Of a DNA stretch of 64,000 nt, positions 16,815 through 26,577 are shown one piece after another. Source of the stretch: Paraburkholderia bryophila (GTDB lineage: Bacteria; Pseudomonadota; Gammaproteobacteria; Burkholderiales; Burkholderiaceae). Position 1 is the first letter of the stretch. The number at the start of each line of letters is the position of its first letter. The notes under the pieces were generated by a model. The model was not told the origin of the DNA, searched no databases, and saw only the letters and a program-made list of their open reading frames with translations. A program made the position numbers and the translations under genes. The stretch spans positions 370,204 through 434,203 of the forward strand of contig NZ_QLTK01000003.1 of assembly GCF_003269035.1 (NCBI RefSeq), read 5' to 3'.

Positions 16815-18089
16815 GTGAAATCCATTCAATGGTTGACAGCGTGCGCGGTGGTGGGCGCGAGCCTTCCCGTGCTGGCGACGGCGCAGACTTGCAACGTTCC
16901 CGTGCTCAAGGTGCTGGCGCAAAAGAGCCTCGGCCTGACGGTCATGGAGAAGTCGCTGCCCGATTATGAAAAGCGCAGCGGCACCAAAGTCGAAATCAAT
17001 TACTTTGGCGAAAACGACCGGCGCTCCAAATCGCGCCTGGATGCGTCCACGGGCGCGGGTTCCTATCAGATCTACTACGTCGACGAAGCGAACGTCGCCG
17101 AGTTTGCCTCGGCCGGCTGGGTCGTCCCGCTGCTGAAGTACTACCCGAAAGACGCCGATTACGACGACTTCCTGCCGGGCCGGCGCGCGGTGGCGAGCTA
17201 TAAAGGCGTCGCTTATTTTGCGCCGCTGATCGGCGGCGGCGACTTCCTGTTCTATCGCCGCGACCTGCTGGAGAAGGCGCATCTTCCGGTGCCGAAAACG
17301 CTCGACGAACTCGTCGCCGACATCAAGAAGCTCAATGCGCCGCCAAACATGTACGGCTGGGTGGCACGCGGGCAACGCGGCTCGGGCATGAACGTATGGC
17401 GCTGGGCGCCGTTCATGCTCGCCGAAGGCGGCACGTGGACCGACAAGAATCAGGCGGCCGCCTTCAATTCGCCGGACGCGGTGAAGGCCACGTTGCTGTA
17501 TCGCGACCTGTTCAAATACGCGCCTCCCGGCGCGGCCACTTACGACTGGAGCAACGCGCTCGAAGCGTTCCGTTCCGGCAAGGTGGCGTTCATGATCGAA
17601 TCGACGCCGTTCGCCGACTGGATGGAAGACCCGACCAAGTCGAGCGTGGCGGACAAGGTGGGCTACGTCAGACCGCCTGCGCCGTTGCCGTCCGCAGCCT
17701 ATGGTCACGGTCTGGCGATTTCGTCGGTGGGCGCCAAGGACGAATGCACGCGCCAGGCCGCCGGTAAATTCATTGCCTGGGCGACCGGCAAGGACCAGGA
17801 ACAGGCCCGCTTGCGCGACAACGTGTTTAGCGATTACAACCGCACCAGCACGATCAAGAGCGATTACTTCCAGAAGCACGTCAAGCCGCAGATTCTCGCC
17901 GGGCTGAACGACACCAATCCGGTCACCAAGGTCACGATCTGGTCGAGCCCGCAGTGGCCCGATATCGGCGACAACCTCGGCATTGCACTCGAGGAGATAT
18001 TCACCGGCACGCAGCCCGATGTTCAGGCCACCCTGAACGACGCCGTGCAGTACGCGCAGGACGCGATGGAGCACGGCGCGAAGAAGTAA
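16815..18089 (+). CDS. Sugar/polyol ABC transporter substrate-binding protein
   Basis: 424-residue extracellular solute-binding protein (family 1). The GTG at 16815 is chosen for its GGAG six bases upstream; an ATG at 16782 adds 11 residues. The signal peptide is SIQWLTACAVVGASLPVLAT with cleavage near TAQT. The mature protein (EKSLPDYEKRSGTKVEINYF, YQIYYVDEANVAEFA, KVAFMIESTPFADWM) resembles binding proteins for mannitol/sorbitol-type polyols. It begins a seven-gene operon of transport and polyol oxidation. The 247 bases before it contain a GC-rich imperfect palindrome near 16700-16728 but no clear promoter. Confidence 0.88.
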   Translation: MKSIQWLTACAVVGASLPVLATAQTCNVPVLKVLAQKSLGLTVMEKSLPDYEKRSGTKVEINYFGENDRRSKSRLDASTGAGSYQIYYVDEANVAEFASAGWVVPLLKYYPKDADYDDFLPGRRAVASYKGVAYFAPLIGGGDFLFYRRDLLEKAHLPVPKTLDELVADIKKLNAPPNMYGWVARGQRGSGMNVWRWAPFMLAEGGTWTDKNQAAAFNSPDAVKATLLYRDLFKYAPPGAATYDWSNALEAFRSGKVAFMIESTPFADWMEDPTKSSVADKVGYVRPPAPLPSAAYGHGLAISSVGAKDECTRQAAGKFIAWATGKDQEQARLRDNVFSDYNRTSTIKSDYFQKHVKPQILAGLNDTNPVTKVTIWSSPQWPDIGDNLGIALEEIFTGTQPDVQATLNDAVQYAQDAMEHGAKK

Positions 18090-18203
18090 CGTGGCCGCCC
18101 CCTGAGCGTGGCTTGCATGCCGCGTGCCGCTGGGGCACTGCAGATCGGATCGGGGTGGCGCGCGAGCAAGGCTTCGTGCGTGACCTCGCTGTTGGAGGCA
18201 TCA

Positions 18204-19082
18204 ATGTTCAATCGGGGCAAAACCAGCCTGCCGTTCGTGTTTCTTGGGCCGCCGCTTGCCGTGATGGCGGTGCTGGGTCTCGTGCCCACCATCGCGGCCA
18301 TCAATCTCGCGCTGAAGAACCGCGTGCTGCGCTATCCGGACAGCGAGTACGTGTGGTTCCGCAATTTCGTGCGGCTGTTCTCGGACCGGCGCTTCGTCAA
18401 TTCGATCGAGGTCTCGGCAATCTGGGAAATCGTCACCGTGGTGGGCGCCGTCGCGGTCGGTGTGCTGATCGCGATCTACCTGTTCGAACAGATTCATGGC
18501 CGGATGCGCGGCGTCATTTCGCTGTTGCTGATCGTGCCGGTGCTGTTGCCGCGCGTGTCGGCGGCCTTTATCTGGAAGTTCATGTATTCGCCGCTCACCG
18601 GCATTCTGAGCTGGTTGCTCGGGCTGCTCGGCGTCGACAACACGGCCTTTCTGTCCGACCCGCATCTCGCGTTGTACGCGGTGGCGCTCGTCGACATCTG
18701 GCAATGGGGATTGTTCTTCGCGGTCGTCGTGCTGAAGCTGCTGGAGACGCTGCCGCCCGAACCGCTCGAAGCGGCGCGGCTCGATTACGCCCGCACATGG
18801 CAGGTCTACGCGTATATCGCGTTGCCGATGCTGAAGGTGCCGATCATGAGTCTGGTGTTCATCAAGATGGTCGAATCGCTGCGCTCGTTCGATCTGGTCT
18901 ACGTGATGACCAAAGGCGGACCGGGTATCACCACGGAAACCCTCGACATGTACGCGTATTCGCAAGGAATCGGCTTGTCCGGGAAAGTGTCCTACGCGTC
19001 GAGTATGGCGGTGCTGATGATGGTGGCGACCACGCTGATTTTCACTTTCATCTGGAAGCGGGTGAACAAATGGGAAGACTGA
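18204..19082 (+). CDS. Polyol/sugar ABC transporter permease 1
   Basis: 292-residue inner-membrane permease (MalF/UgpA type). The ATG at 18204 has TTGGAGG six bases upstream. About six membrane segments, and the EAA loop is PLEAARLDYARTWQVYAYIA with ALPMLKVP after it, the contact for the ATPase. The last codons overlap the start of permease 2 (ATG at 19070), so the pair is translationally coupled. Confidence 0.9.
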   Translation: MFNRGKTSLPFVFLGPPLAVMAVLGLVPTIAAINLALKNRVLRYPDSEYVWFRNFVRLFSDRRFVNSIEVSAIWEIVTVVGAVAVGVLIAIYLFEQIHGRMRGVISLLLIVPVLLPRVSAAFIWKFMYSPLTGILSWLLGLLGVDNTAFLSDPHLALYAVALVDIWQWGLFFAVVVLKLLETLPPEPLEAARLDYARTWQVYAYIALPMLKVPIMSLVFIKMVESLRSFDLVYVMTKGGPGITTETLDMYAYSQGIGLSGKVSYASSMAVLMMVATTLIFTFIWKRVNKWED

Positions 19083-19882
19083 TTTCGCGCGGCGCCGCCT
19101 GGTCGTTCGGCGTGGCGCTTGCGCTGGTGGCCGTGTTTCCGATCTTCTGGGCGTTCCTCAATTCGCTGAAAAATCTGCTCGACATCGTCACGCCGACGCC
19201 GCGCTTCATCTTCACGCCGACGCTCGACAACTACCGCCAGGTCGTGTCGAGCCCGGAGGTGCTGATCGGCCTGGGCAATAGTTTGTCGATCGTGGGCTTC
19301 GCGGTGCTGCTGGGGGCGTTGTTCGGCGTGCCGGCTGCGTATGTGATTGCGCGTTATCACGTGCCGGGCAAGCGCGACATTCAGTTCTTTCTGCTGTCGT
19401 TGCGGTTTTTGCCGCCGGTGGCGGTCGCGATTCCGTTGATTGCGATCTGGGTCGATCTGGGCTTGTACGACACCAAACTTTCGATGGTGGTGACCTATCT
19501 GCTGGTCACGCTGTCCACCATCACCTGGTTGTCGATCCCGGTGTTCCAGCGCTTACCACGCGAAGTCGAAGAGGCGGCCACGCTGGACGGCTACGGCCCA
19601 TACGGCGTGTTCTGGCGCATCGCGTTGCCGATCAGCGCGACCACGCTGATGGGCGGCATCGTGTTCAGTTTCGTGCTGGTCTGGAACGAACTGATGATCG
19701 CGCTGGCGCTGACCTCGTCGCGAAGCGCGACGCTGCCGGTGGTGGCTTCCGCGTTCACGTCGCTTGGGCAGGAAGTGCCGTGGGGCGTGATCAACGCGTC
19801 CACGGTGCTGCTCGCGTTACCGCCGATTATTTTCGTCGGCGTGCTGAGCCGGCTGTTGAACTCAATGCTCAAAGGCAAGTAA
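19070..19882 (+). CDS. Polyol/sugar ABC transporter permease 2
   Basis: 270 residues, MalG/UgpE-type permease with about six membrane segments. The start is set by the ATG at 19070, which overlaps the stop of permease 1 by 13 bases; the frame is open far upstream but only as a shadow. The EAA loop reads [20 protein letters not shown] with RIALPISA. It ends 10 bases before the dehydrogenase start. Confidence 0.9.
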   Translation: MGRLISRGAAWSFGVALALVAVFPIFWAFLNSLKNLLDIVTPTPRFIFTPTLDNYRQVVSSPEVLIGLGNSLSIVGFAVLLGALFGVPAAYVIARYHVPGKRDIQFFLLSLRFLPPVAVAIPLIAIWVDLGLYDTKLSMVVTYLLVTLSTITWLSIPVFQRLPREVEEAATLDGYGPYGVFWRIALPISATTLMGGIVFSFVLVWNELMIALALTSSRSATLPVVASAFTSLGQEVPWGVINASTVLLALPPIIFVGVLSRLLNSMLKGK

Positions 19883-19892
19883 GGAGAATGTT

Positions 19893-20927
19893 TTGAAAGC
19901 CCTCGTACTCGAAGAAGCGCGCCAGCTCGCACTGCGCGATATCGATCTGCCGCTCGACGTCGGGCCGCGCGATGTCCGGATCAAGATTCATACGGTCGGC
20001 GTGTGCGGCAGCGACGTGCATTACTACACGCATGGGCGCATCGGTCCTTTCAAGGTCGAAGCGCCGATGGTGCTGGGCCACGAAGCGTCCGGAACGGTGG
20101 TCGAAACCGGCAGCGAGGTCACGCATCTGCGGGTGGGCGACCGCGTATGCATGGAGCCGGGTGTGCCGCAATTCGATTCGCCGGCCACGATGCGGGGTCT
20201 CTACAACCTCGACCCTGCCGTGCGTTTCTGGGCGACGCCGCCGGTTCACGGTTGCCTGACGCCGTACGTCGTGCATCCGGCGGCTTTTACGTTCCGCTTG
20301 CCCGACAACGTGTCGTTCGCGGAGGGCGCGATCGTCGAGCCGTTGTCGATCGGTTTGCAGGCCGCCAAGAAGGCGGCCATGAAACCGGGCGACGTCGCGG
20401 TCGTGATCGGCGCGGGGACGATCGGCGCGATGACGGCGCTGGCCGCGTTGGCGGGCGGCGCATCGCGCGTCATTCTCGCGGACGTGATCGCGGAAAAGCT
20501 TGCGCTGTTCGCCGGCAATCCGGCCGTGACGACGGTGAACGTCCGCGAGCGGAAGCTGACCGACGTCGTTCAGGACGTGACCACAGGGTGGGGTGCCGAC
20601 GTCGTGTTCGAAGCGAGCGGCAACGCGAAGGTGTATGACGATCTGTTCGATCTGCTTTGCCCTGGTGGCTGCGCGGTGCTGGTCGGCATGCCGGTGGATC
20701 GCGTACCGCTCGACGTCGTCGCGATGCAGGCGAAAGAGGCACGGCTCGAATCGGTGTTCCGTTACGCGAACGTGTTCCCGCGCGCGCTGGCGCTGATCAG
20801 CTCGGGCATGATCGACGTGAAGCCGTTTATCTCGCGCAAATTCGCGTTCACCGACGGCCTCAAGGCATTCGAAGAGGCGGCGGCGGGGCACCCCAACGAC
20901 GTCAAGATTCAGATCGAAATGGATTGA
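19893..20927 (+). CDS. Zinc-dependent polyol dehydrogenase (xylitol/sorbitol type)
   Basis: 344-residue medium-chain dehydrogenase starting at TTG with AAGGAG six bases upstream. Catalytic zinc ligands: CGSDVHYY cysteine, GHEASG histidine-glutamate. The NAD site is [14 protein letters not shown]. The structural-zinc cysteines of horse-liver-type ADH are absent (the loop is [20 protein letters not shown]), as in sorbitol and xylitol dehydrogenases. With the xylulokinase at the operon's end the likely reaction is pentitol (xylitol or D-arabitol) to D-xylulose; a hexitol cannot be excluded. Confidence 0.88.
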   Translation: MKALVLEEARQLALRDIDLPLDVGPRDVRIKIHTVGVCGSDVHYYTHGRIGPFKVEAPMVLGHEASGTVVETGSEVTHLRVGDRVCMEPGVPQFDSPATMRGLYNLDPAVRFWATPPVHGCLTPYVVHPAAFTFRLPDNVSFAEGAIVEPLSIGLQAAKKAAMKPGDVAVVIGAGTIGAMTALAALAGGASRVILADVIAEKLALFAGNPAVTTVNVRERKLTDVVQDVTTGWGADVVFEASGNAKVYDDLFDLLCPGGCAVLVGMPVDRVPLDVVAMQAKEARLESVFRYANVFPRALALISSGMIDVKPFISRKFAFTDGLKAFEEAAAGHPNDVKIQIEMD

Positions 20928-20930
20928 GCC

Positions 20931-22106
20931 ATGGCCAGAATTGTTTGCAAAGGTCTGACGAAACACTACGACGGCGGGCCGCCCGTGCTGCATCCGCTCG
21001 ATCTGGAAATCGACGACGGCGAGTTCGTCGTCCTGCTCGGGCCGTCCGGTTGCGGCAAGTCGACCATGCTGCGCATGATCGCGGGTCTCGAAGGGATCAG
21101 CGGCGGCGATCTGGCGATCGGCGCGACGGTCGTGAACGACTTGCCGGCGCGCGAGCGCAACGTCGCGATGGTGTTCCAGAACTACGCGCTATATCCGCAC
21201 ATGACTGTGTACGACAACGTCGCGTTCGGTCTGCGCCGTCTCAAGGTGCCGGCTGCGGAGATCGATCGTCGCGTGCGGGAAGTGGCCGCGATGCTGAACC
21301 TCGACGCGTTGCTCGACCGCAAACCGCGCGCCATGTCCGGTGGCCAGCAGCAGCGCGCGGCGATCGCCCGCGCGATGATCAAAACGCCCGAGGTGTTTCT
21401 GTTCGACGAGCCGCTGTCCAATCTCGACGCCAAGTTGCGCGCGCAACTGCGCGGCGATATCAAGCGTTTGCATCAGCGCCTGAAAACCACCACGGTGTAC
21501 GTCACGCACGATCAACTCGAGGCGATGACGCTCGCCGACCGGGTGATCCTGATGCGCGGCGGGCGGATCGAACAGGCCGGTACGCCGTCCGATCTTTACC
21601 ATTTTCCGCAGACGCTGTTTGCGGCGGGTTTCATCGGCACACCGGCGATGAACCTCGTCGCCGGTGTGGTCGAACGAGTCGGCGACACCTGTTTCGTCGA
21701 TGTGCAGGGCGAGCGTTGGCCGCTTGCCGGTGCGCGGTTCGCTGGATTGCAGCCGGGTCAGGCGGTGAAGCTGGGGATCCGGCCGAACTATCTGAAGCTG
21801 GCGTCTGCCGAAGAAGAACCTGGCGTGCTCAGACTTAGCGGCAACGTCGAACTGATCGAACTGCTGGGCGCGGAGGCGCTTGTCACGTTCGATTTCGCCG
21901 GTGAACGGATGGCCGCGCTGATACCGGCGAGCGACTTGCCGCAGCGCGATAGCGTGGTAACGTTCCAGTTCAAGGTCGCCGACCTGCATGTTTTCGATGC
22001 GGGCACGGAGCAGAACGTTTCCTTGCCCGTTGCACGGCGCGCCGCGCAAAAGTCCGGCAGTGCACCGCGTCAGGACACAGGCGTGCAGGGCGCGGCTTTG
22101 CACTGA
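20931..22106 (+). CDS. ABC transporter ATP-binding protein, MalK/UgpC family
   Basis: 391 residues. Walker A GPSGCGKSTML, Q-loop VFQNYALYPHM, signature MSGGQQQRAAIARA, Walker B VFLFDEPLSNLDAKLR and the switch histidine VTHDQLEA are intact. The C-terminal ~150 residues form the TOBE regulatory domain (KLGIRPNYLKLA). It starts 3 bases after the dehydrogenase stop. It powers the permease pair at 18204-19882. The C-terminal tail (VARRAAQKSGSAPRQ) is longer than usual. Confidence 0.92.
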   Translation: MARIVCKGLTKHYDGGPPVLHPLDLEIDDGEFVVLLGPSGCGKSTMLRMIAGLEGISGGDLAIGATVVNDLPARERNVAMVFQNYALYPHMTVYDNVAFGLRRLKVPAAEIDRRVREVAAMLNLDALLDRKPRAMSGGQQQRAAIARAMIKTPEVFLFDEPLSNLDAKLRAQLRGDIKRLHQRLKTTTVYVTHDQLEAMTLADRVILMRGGRIEQAGTPSDLYHFPQTLFAAGFIGTPAMNLVAGVVERVGDTCFVDVQGERWPLAGARFAGLQPGQAVKLGIRPNYLKLASAEEEPGVLRLSGNVELIELLGAEALVTFDFAGERMAALIPASDLPQRDSVVTFQFKVADLHVFDAGTEQNVSLPVARRAAQKSGSAPRQDTGVQGAALH

Positions 22107-22147
22107 CAAAAAACGCGGCGCCGAAACGGGCGAGAAGGAGACACGGC

Positions 22148-23026
22148 ATGAATCCAGACCTGGAGTTGGTGCACACGCGGCACGATGAGTCGTTTCGCGC
22201 GTGGGCGCACGATTACCCGCACACGGTGGCCAAATGGCACTTTCACCCGGAGTATGAGATTCACGTGATCCGGGCGTCGACCGGCAAGTTTTTTGTCGGC
22301 GATTTCATCGGCGATTTTGCGCCGGGCAACCTGGTGATCACCGGGCCGAATCTGCCGCACAACTGGATCAGCGAGGTAGGCGAGGGCGACACCGTGCCGT
22401 CGCGCGACGTGGTACTGCAGTTTTCGCGCGACGCGATGGAACGGATGGCGGCCGCGTTCACCGAACTGCATGCCCTCGTCGGCCTGATCGACGACGCCGC
22501 GCGCGGCATCCAGTTTCCGGATGCGGTGGGTCTGGCGATTGCGCCGAAGATGCTGGAGCTGGCCGTTTCGCACGGTTGCCGCCGCGTCGAACTGTTGATG
22601 TCGATCTTCGACCGTCTGTCGTCGTGCAGTGAGCGCAGATTGCTCGCGGGACCTTCGTACGATGTCAACGCGCATCGCTACATGCAGTCGACGATCAATC
22701 AGGTGCTTTCCTACATTCAACAGAACCTGCCTGGCACATTGCGCGAAGCGGATGTCGCCGAACTCGCCGGTATGAGCGTCAGCACGTTCACGCGCTTTTT
22801 CCGGCGGCACACTGGCTGCACCTTTGTGCAATACCAGAACCGGCTGCGCATCAACGAGGCGTGTGAGTTGTTGATGTGCTCCACGCTTAGCGTGACGGAA
22901 ATCTGCTATCGCGTCGGCTTCAATAATCTGTCGAACTTCAATCGTCAATTCCTGGCCACGAAGGCGATGCCGCCGTCGAAATTTCGCGCGCTGCATCAGC
23001 TCAACGAACACATGATCGCGGCTTGA
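22148..23026 (+). CDS. AraC-family regulator of the polyol operon
   Basis: 292 residues: an N-terminal cupin ligand domain (AKWHFHPEYEIHVIRAS, residues ~25-140) and a C-terminal double HTH (READVAELAGMSVSTFTRFF, CSTLSVTEICYRVGFNNLSN). A GAGAAGGAG-type site precedes the ATG. It lies inside the operon, 41 bases after the ATPase gene, so it is probably autoregulated and activates the operon when a polyol or its keto-sugar is bound. Confidence 0.9.
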   Translation: MNPDLELVHTRHDESFRAWAHDYPHTVAKWHFHPEYEIHVIRASTGKFFVGDFIGDFAPGNLVITGPNLPHNWISEVGEGDTVPSRDVVLQFSRDAMERMAAAFTELHALVGLIDDAARGIQFPDAVGLAIAPKMLELAVSHGCRRVELLMSIFDRLSSCSERRLLAGPSYDVNAHRYMQSTINQVLSYIQQNLPGTLREADVAELAGMSVSTFTRFFRRHTGCTFVQYQNRLRINEACELLMCSTLSVTEICYRVGFNNLSNFNRQFLATKAMPPSKFRALHQLNEHMIAA

Positions 23027-23082
23027 CCGTGCGCCTGTCTGCATGACATGACGGTTGGGCCGCCCACACGAGGACGACACTC

Positions 23083-24543
23083 TTGACCTTCCTTGGCATC
23101 GACCTCGGCACCTCCGAGGTAAAAACACTCCTCACCGACGACGCGTCGACGCCGATCGCCACCGGTAGCGCGCGACTCGACGTCGAGCAGCTTCATCCGC
23201 ATTGGTCCGAGCAGAGCCCGCAGGCGTGGTGGCATGCAACGCTCGACGCGATCGCGCAGGTGCGGGCCGCCGATCCCGGCGCGTTTGCCGCGTTGCGTGG
23301 CATCGGCCTGTCCGGGCAGATGCACGGCGCGACCCTGCTCGATCGCGCGGGCCAGGTGTTGCGACCGGCGATTCTCTGGAACGACACCCGCGCGTTTGCC
23401 GAATGTGTCGAACTCGAAGCGCTGGTGCCCGAATCGCGGTCGATCACCGGCAATCTCGCCATGCCGGGTTTCACGGCGCCGAAACTGCTGTGGCTGTCGA
23501 AGTACGAGCCGGCCGTGTTTCGTGCCGCGCACAAGGTGCTGCTGCCGAAGGACTACGTGGCGTGGCGGCTCAGCGGCGAGTTCGTGTCCGACATGTCCGA
23601 TGCGTCGGGCACGCTGTGGCTCGATGTCGCAAAGCGCGACTGGTCGGACAGAATGCTCGCGGCGACCGGCTTGTCGCGCGAGCATATGCCGAGGCTCGTT
23701 GAAGGCAGCGACGCGGCGGCGCAGTTGCACGACGGATTGCGGCGCGAGTGGGGCATTGCGGGCCCCGTGACACTGTGCGGTGGAGCGGGCGACAACGCGG
23801 CGAGCGCGATCGGGATGGGCGTGGCCGATGCGGGTAGCGCGTTCCTTTCGTTGGGAACGTCTGGCGTGTTGTTCGCCGGGACCGACCGGTTTGCGCCGAA
23901 TCCCGCGCAGGCGGTGCATGCGTTTTGCCATTGCTTGCCGGAACGTTGGCATCAAATGAGTGTGATCCTGTCGGCGGCGTCGAGTCTGGCGTGGTTGTCG
24001 GAACTGCTTGGGAAGGACGTGGCGGAGTTGGCCGCTTGCGCGGAGAGGGCGGATGCGCAGAGGGCGCCGTTGTTCTTGCCGTATCTGAGCGGCGAGCGCA
24101 CGCCGCACAACGACGCGAATGCGAAGGGCGTGTTCTGGGGTTTGACGGGCGCTCACGGCGACGCCGATCTCGCGTATAGCGTGATGGAAGGCGTGGCGTT
24201 CGCGATGGCCGATGGGTACGCGGCATTGCAAGGCGCGGGGACGTCGCTGAAGACGGCGTCGTTTATTGGCGGTGGCTCGCGTAGCCGGTTTTGGGCGACG
24301 CTATGTGCGACCGCGACTGGGGTCGCGATGCGACGGCATCACGGTGGGGATGTTGGGGCGGCGCTGGGCGCTGCGCGCCTGGCGCGGTTGGCGGTGACGA
24401 AGGAAAGTGTCGGGCTGGTGTGTACGCCGCCGGCGACGGTCGAGGTGTGTGAGCCCGAGGCGGTGAAGCGAGCATTGGCCGAGGATCGGCTGGGGCGGTA
24501 TCGGCGGATTTATGCGGCGCTTAAGGGGGAGTTTGCGCGGTAG
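23083..24543 (+). CDS. xylB: Xylulokinase
   Basis: 486 residues starting at TTG. FGGY-kinase fold: ATP-binding start LGIDLGTSEVKTLL, substrate loop GLSGQMHGATLLD, LWNDTRAFAECVELE, and C-terminal GGGSRSRFWATL. The MHGA and NDTR motifs are those of D-xylulose kinases. It phosphorylates D-xylulose to xylulose 5-phosphate for the pentose phosphate pathway. Last gene of the operon that starts at 16815; its 3' end is rich in G-ending codons and is followed by a hairpin. Confidence 0.9.
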   Translation: MTFLGIDLGTSEVKTLLTDDASTPIATGSARLDVEQLHPHWSEQSPQAWWHATLDAIAQVRAADPGAFAALRGIGLSGQMHGATLLDRAGQVLRPAILWNDTRAFAECVELEALVPESRSITGNLAMPGFTAPKLLWLSKYEPAVFRAAHKVLLPKDYVAWRLSGEFVSDMSDASGTLWLDVAKRDWSDRMLAATGLSREHMPRLVEGSDAAAQLHDGLRREWGIAGPVTLCGGAGDNAASAIGMGVADAGSAFLSLGTSGVLFAGTDRFAPNPAQAVHAFCHCLPERWHQMSVILSAASSLAWLSELLGKDVAELAACAERADAQRAPLFLPYLSGERTPHNDANAKGVFWGLTGAHGDADLAYSVMEGVAFAMADGYAALQGAGTSLKTASFIGGGSRSRFWATLCATATGVAMRRHHGGDVGAALGAARLARLAVTKESVGLVCTPPATVEVCEPEAVKRALAEDRLGRYRRIYAALKGEFAR

Positions 24544-24607
24544 GGGGCGAGCTTGCTGCGCCAGCGTCCGTAACGACGACCCTAACGACGACCACCCGCG
24601 ACGACCG

Positions 24608-24656
24608 CCCGCGACGATCCCGACGGGTCGATACTGCACGCCGGAATCGTCGCGGG
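24608..24656. repeat. Perfect inverted repeat between convergent genes (possible terminator)
   Basis: CCCGCGACGAT at 24608-24618 is exactly complementary to ATCGTCGCGGG at 24646-24656, with a 27-base loop. No T-tract follows. It lies between xylB and the convergent lipoprotein gene, preceded by a short ACGACC-rich run, so a bidirectional transcript end is plausible. Confidence 0.55.
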
Positions 24657-24677
24657 TAGCCGCGTTCATGACGGCGC

Positions 24678-25409
24678 TTACTGCTGCTTCGTCAGATCCT
24701 GCCCGATTGCCGCGACGACGGCCTGCTCGCAATCCTTGAGGCCGGAGACCGAGTCGTCGAAATGGTCGATCAACGTACCGAAACTGCCATAGTGATATTT
24801 GGCTTCCGCCTGGAGGTGAATGGAGTTGGCCTTGATGTCCCAGCCGCAGGCAAAAGTCTTGTAGTACATGTCCGCTTTGGACTTCGAGTCGAGCAGGCGA
24901 GCGCGGACCACCACCCACGGAATGAAATCGCTGGTTTCAGGCGGCGAGGCATAACCGAACGACGTGATCCATACGCTCAGGATGGCGTCCGCGTCGGTCT
25001 TGATGTCGGAAAAGTCGTCGGATTTGCCGTCGCTCGATGTCTTGACGTGCTGGTCGTGCAACGCAACGATCGTGTAGCCGTTGCTGGCCAGTCGAGTGGT
25101 CAGGCCGTCGCTCACAACGGGGGCGAAGAAAATCTTCTGGCTCGCTACCTGCTGCGTGTACGTACTCGTATGATTGGAGTTGACGCCGGCTTGCACCAAT
25201 CCGCCGATCAAGCCAAACGCCCCGGCAGCGCCGCCGAAGTTGACCACGCTCTCTCCGCGCGGTTCCTTGACATCGAGAATGGCGATCGTGTGAAGCTTTT
25301 CGCGATTGCCGGCGGCGAGATCGGTTTTCGGAAGCGAAGTACAACCCGCCAGCAGTGTTGCAATGGTGAGACCCGCAAGCGCTGAGTTCGAAAGTCTTAT
25401 TTGATTCAT
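24678..25409 (-). CDS. Hypothetical lipoprotein
   Basis: 243 residues. Type II signal peptide with lipobox LLAGC (Cys22), so it should be a membrane-anchored lipoprotein. The body starts HTIAILDVKEPRGESVVNFG and holds a Gly/Ala-rich hydrophobic stretch (GGAAGAFGLIGGLVQAG), then a mixed alpha/beta region (VSDGLTTRLASNGYTIVALH) similar in style to other DUF lipoproteins that collect around secretion or envelope loci. I do not recognise the family. It stands alone between the polyol operon and a LysR gene. Confidence 0.7.
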   Translation of the reverse strand: MNQIRLSNSALAGLTIATLLAGCTSLPKTDLAAGNREKLHTIAILDVKEPRGESVVNFGGAAGAFGLIGGLVQAGVNSNHTSTYTQQVASQKIFFAPVVSDGLTTRLASNGYTIVALHDQHVKTSSDGKSDDFSDIKTDADAILSVWITSFGYASPPETSDFIPWVVVRARLLDSKSKADMYYKTFACGWDIKANSIHLQAEAKYHYGSFGTLIDHFDDSVSGLKDCEQAVVAAIGQDLTKQQ

Positions 25410-25559
25410 GGTCTTTTATTTGTGGTTTGTATGCGCGGACGCGTTATTGCCCAGTGCCCTCGGTTAGGTTCGTCCCACGGATATTTCAGACACGGGTGAG
25501 CTGTTTATCGGCGCTGCTGGCATGAACTTTAGATTGCCCATTGCATCGGCGTCGCGGTT

Positions 25560-26468
25560 CTATTCCGAATGGGTAAATGCCGAAACGAGGTAGTCGATCA
25601 ATACTTTCACCCGCATCGGTACCCGACGTCCCGCCGGATAGACCAGGTGAATCGGCACATTCTCGGGTTGTAAATCGGGTAGCAATACCTCGATCTTGCC
25701 GGAGCGGATTTCTTCGGCGATTAACCAGTACGGCGCCTGAGTAATGCCGAGGCCGCACAGCACGGCCGCGCGAATATGCTCGGCGTCGCCTGTAATCAGC
25801 GAACCGTGCGGCACGTAAGCGACCCGCTCCTTGCCGACCTCGAACGACCAAGGGTAACGCTCGCGGCCTTTCGCGAAGACGATGCAAATGTGCTTGTCGA
25901 GGTCTTCGAGCCGTGTCGGCGCACCGTGAGCCTCAAGATAATGCGGGCTCGCCGCGAGCACGAAAGCCGTCTCGGACAGTTTCCTCGCGGTGAGGGACGA
26001 ATCCACCAGCCGCCCATGACGGACCGCCAGATCGACTCCGTCGCCAACGAGGTCGACCTGTCGCTCCGATACCGACAATTCGATCGTGACGTCGGGGTAC
26101 TGCTGGAAGAACCCAGGTAGCAGCGGCGTGATGCAAAGCCGGCCATGCGCGGGAGCCGTATTGACCCGGACCACGCCGCGCGGCGATTGCTGACGCTCTC
26201 CCACGGATGACTCCAGCGCATCGAAATCGTCCACCAGTTGCCGGGCCGACTCGTAGAAGGTTTGTCCCGCGTCGGTGATCACGACCTGTCGCGAAGTCCG
26301 CAAAACGAGCTGCGCGCCAAGATGCCGTTCCAGCGCGCCGATCTGCTTGCTGACGGCAGGTTGCCCAATTCCTTCCTCGCGCGCCACGGCGGAAAAACTA
26401 CCGCATTCGACAAGGCGTACAAACAGGCGAATCGCGTTCACTCGGTCCATATGGGTATCGGCATTCAT
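25560..26468 (-). CDS. LysR-type transcriptional regulator
   Basis: About 302 residues from the ATG at 26468 (the frame is open to 26513). HTH: RLVECGSFSAVAREEGIGQP and AVSKQIGALERHLGA; effector domain VNTAPAHGRLCITPLLPGFF onwards. It belongs to the CrgA/DsdC-like group in which the regulator controls a divergent oxidoreductase. It is divergent from the MDR-type reductase at 26578, its likely target; the gap is only about 110 bases. Confidence 0.88.
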   Translation of the reverse strand: MNADTHMDRVNAIRLFVRLVECGSFSAVAREEGIGQPAVSKQIGALERHLGAQLVLRTSRQVVITDAGQTFYESARQLVDDFDALESSVGERQQSPRGVVRVNTAPAHGRLCITPLLPGFFQQYPDVTIELSVSERQVDLVGDGVDLAVRHGRLVDSSLTARKLSETAFVLAASPHYLEAHGAPTRLEDLDKHICIVFAKGRERYPWSFEVGKERVAYVPHGSLITGDAEHIRAAVLCGLGITQAPYWLIAEEIRSGKIEVLLPDLQPENVPIHLVYPAGRRVPMRVKVLIDYLVSAFTHSE

Positions 26469-26577
26469 TCCAGTGAGGAATGGATGGTATGCCCTGATGC
26501 AGCGTTTCGGCAATGGATGAAGTTGCTTATGTTACGGGCTGTGCCATCACCCATACCGACACCGAAGGAGCTGAACG

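Noticed and set aside
17954..19069. Long upstream extension of permease 2
   Set aside because: It runs in the shadow of the binding protein and permease 1 genes; the true start is the overlapping ATG at 19070.
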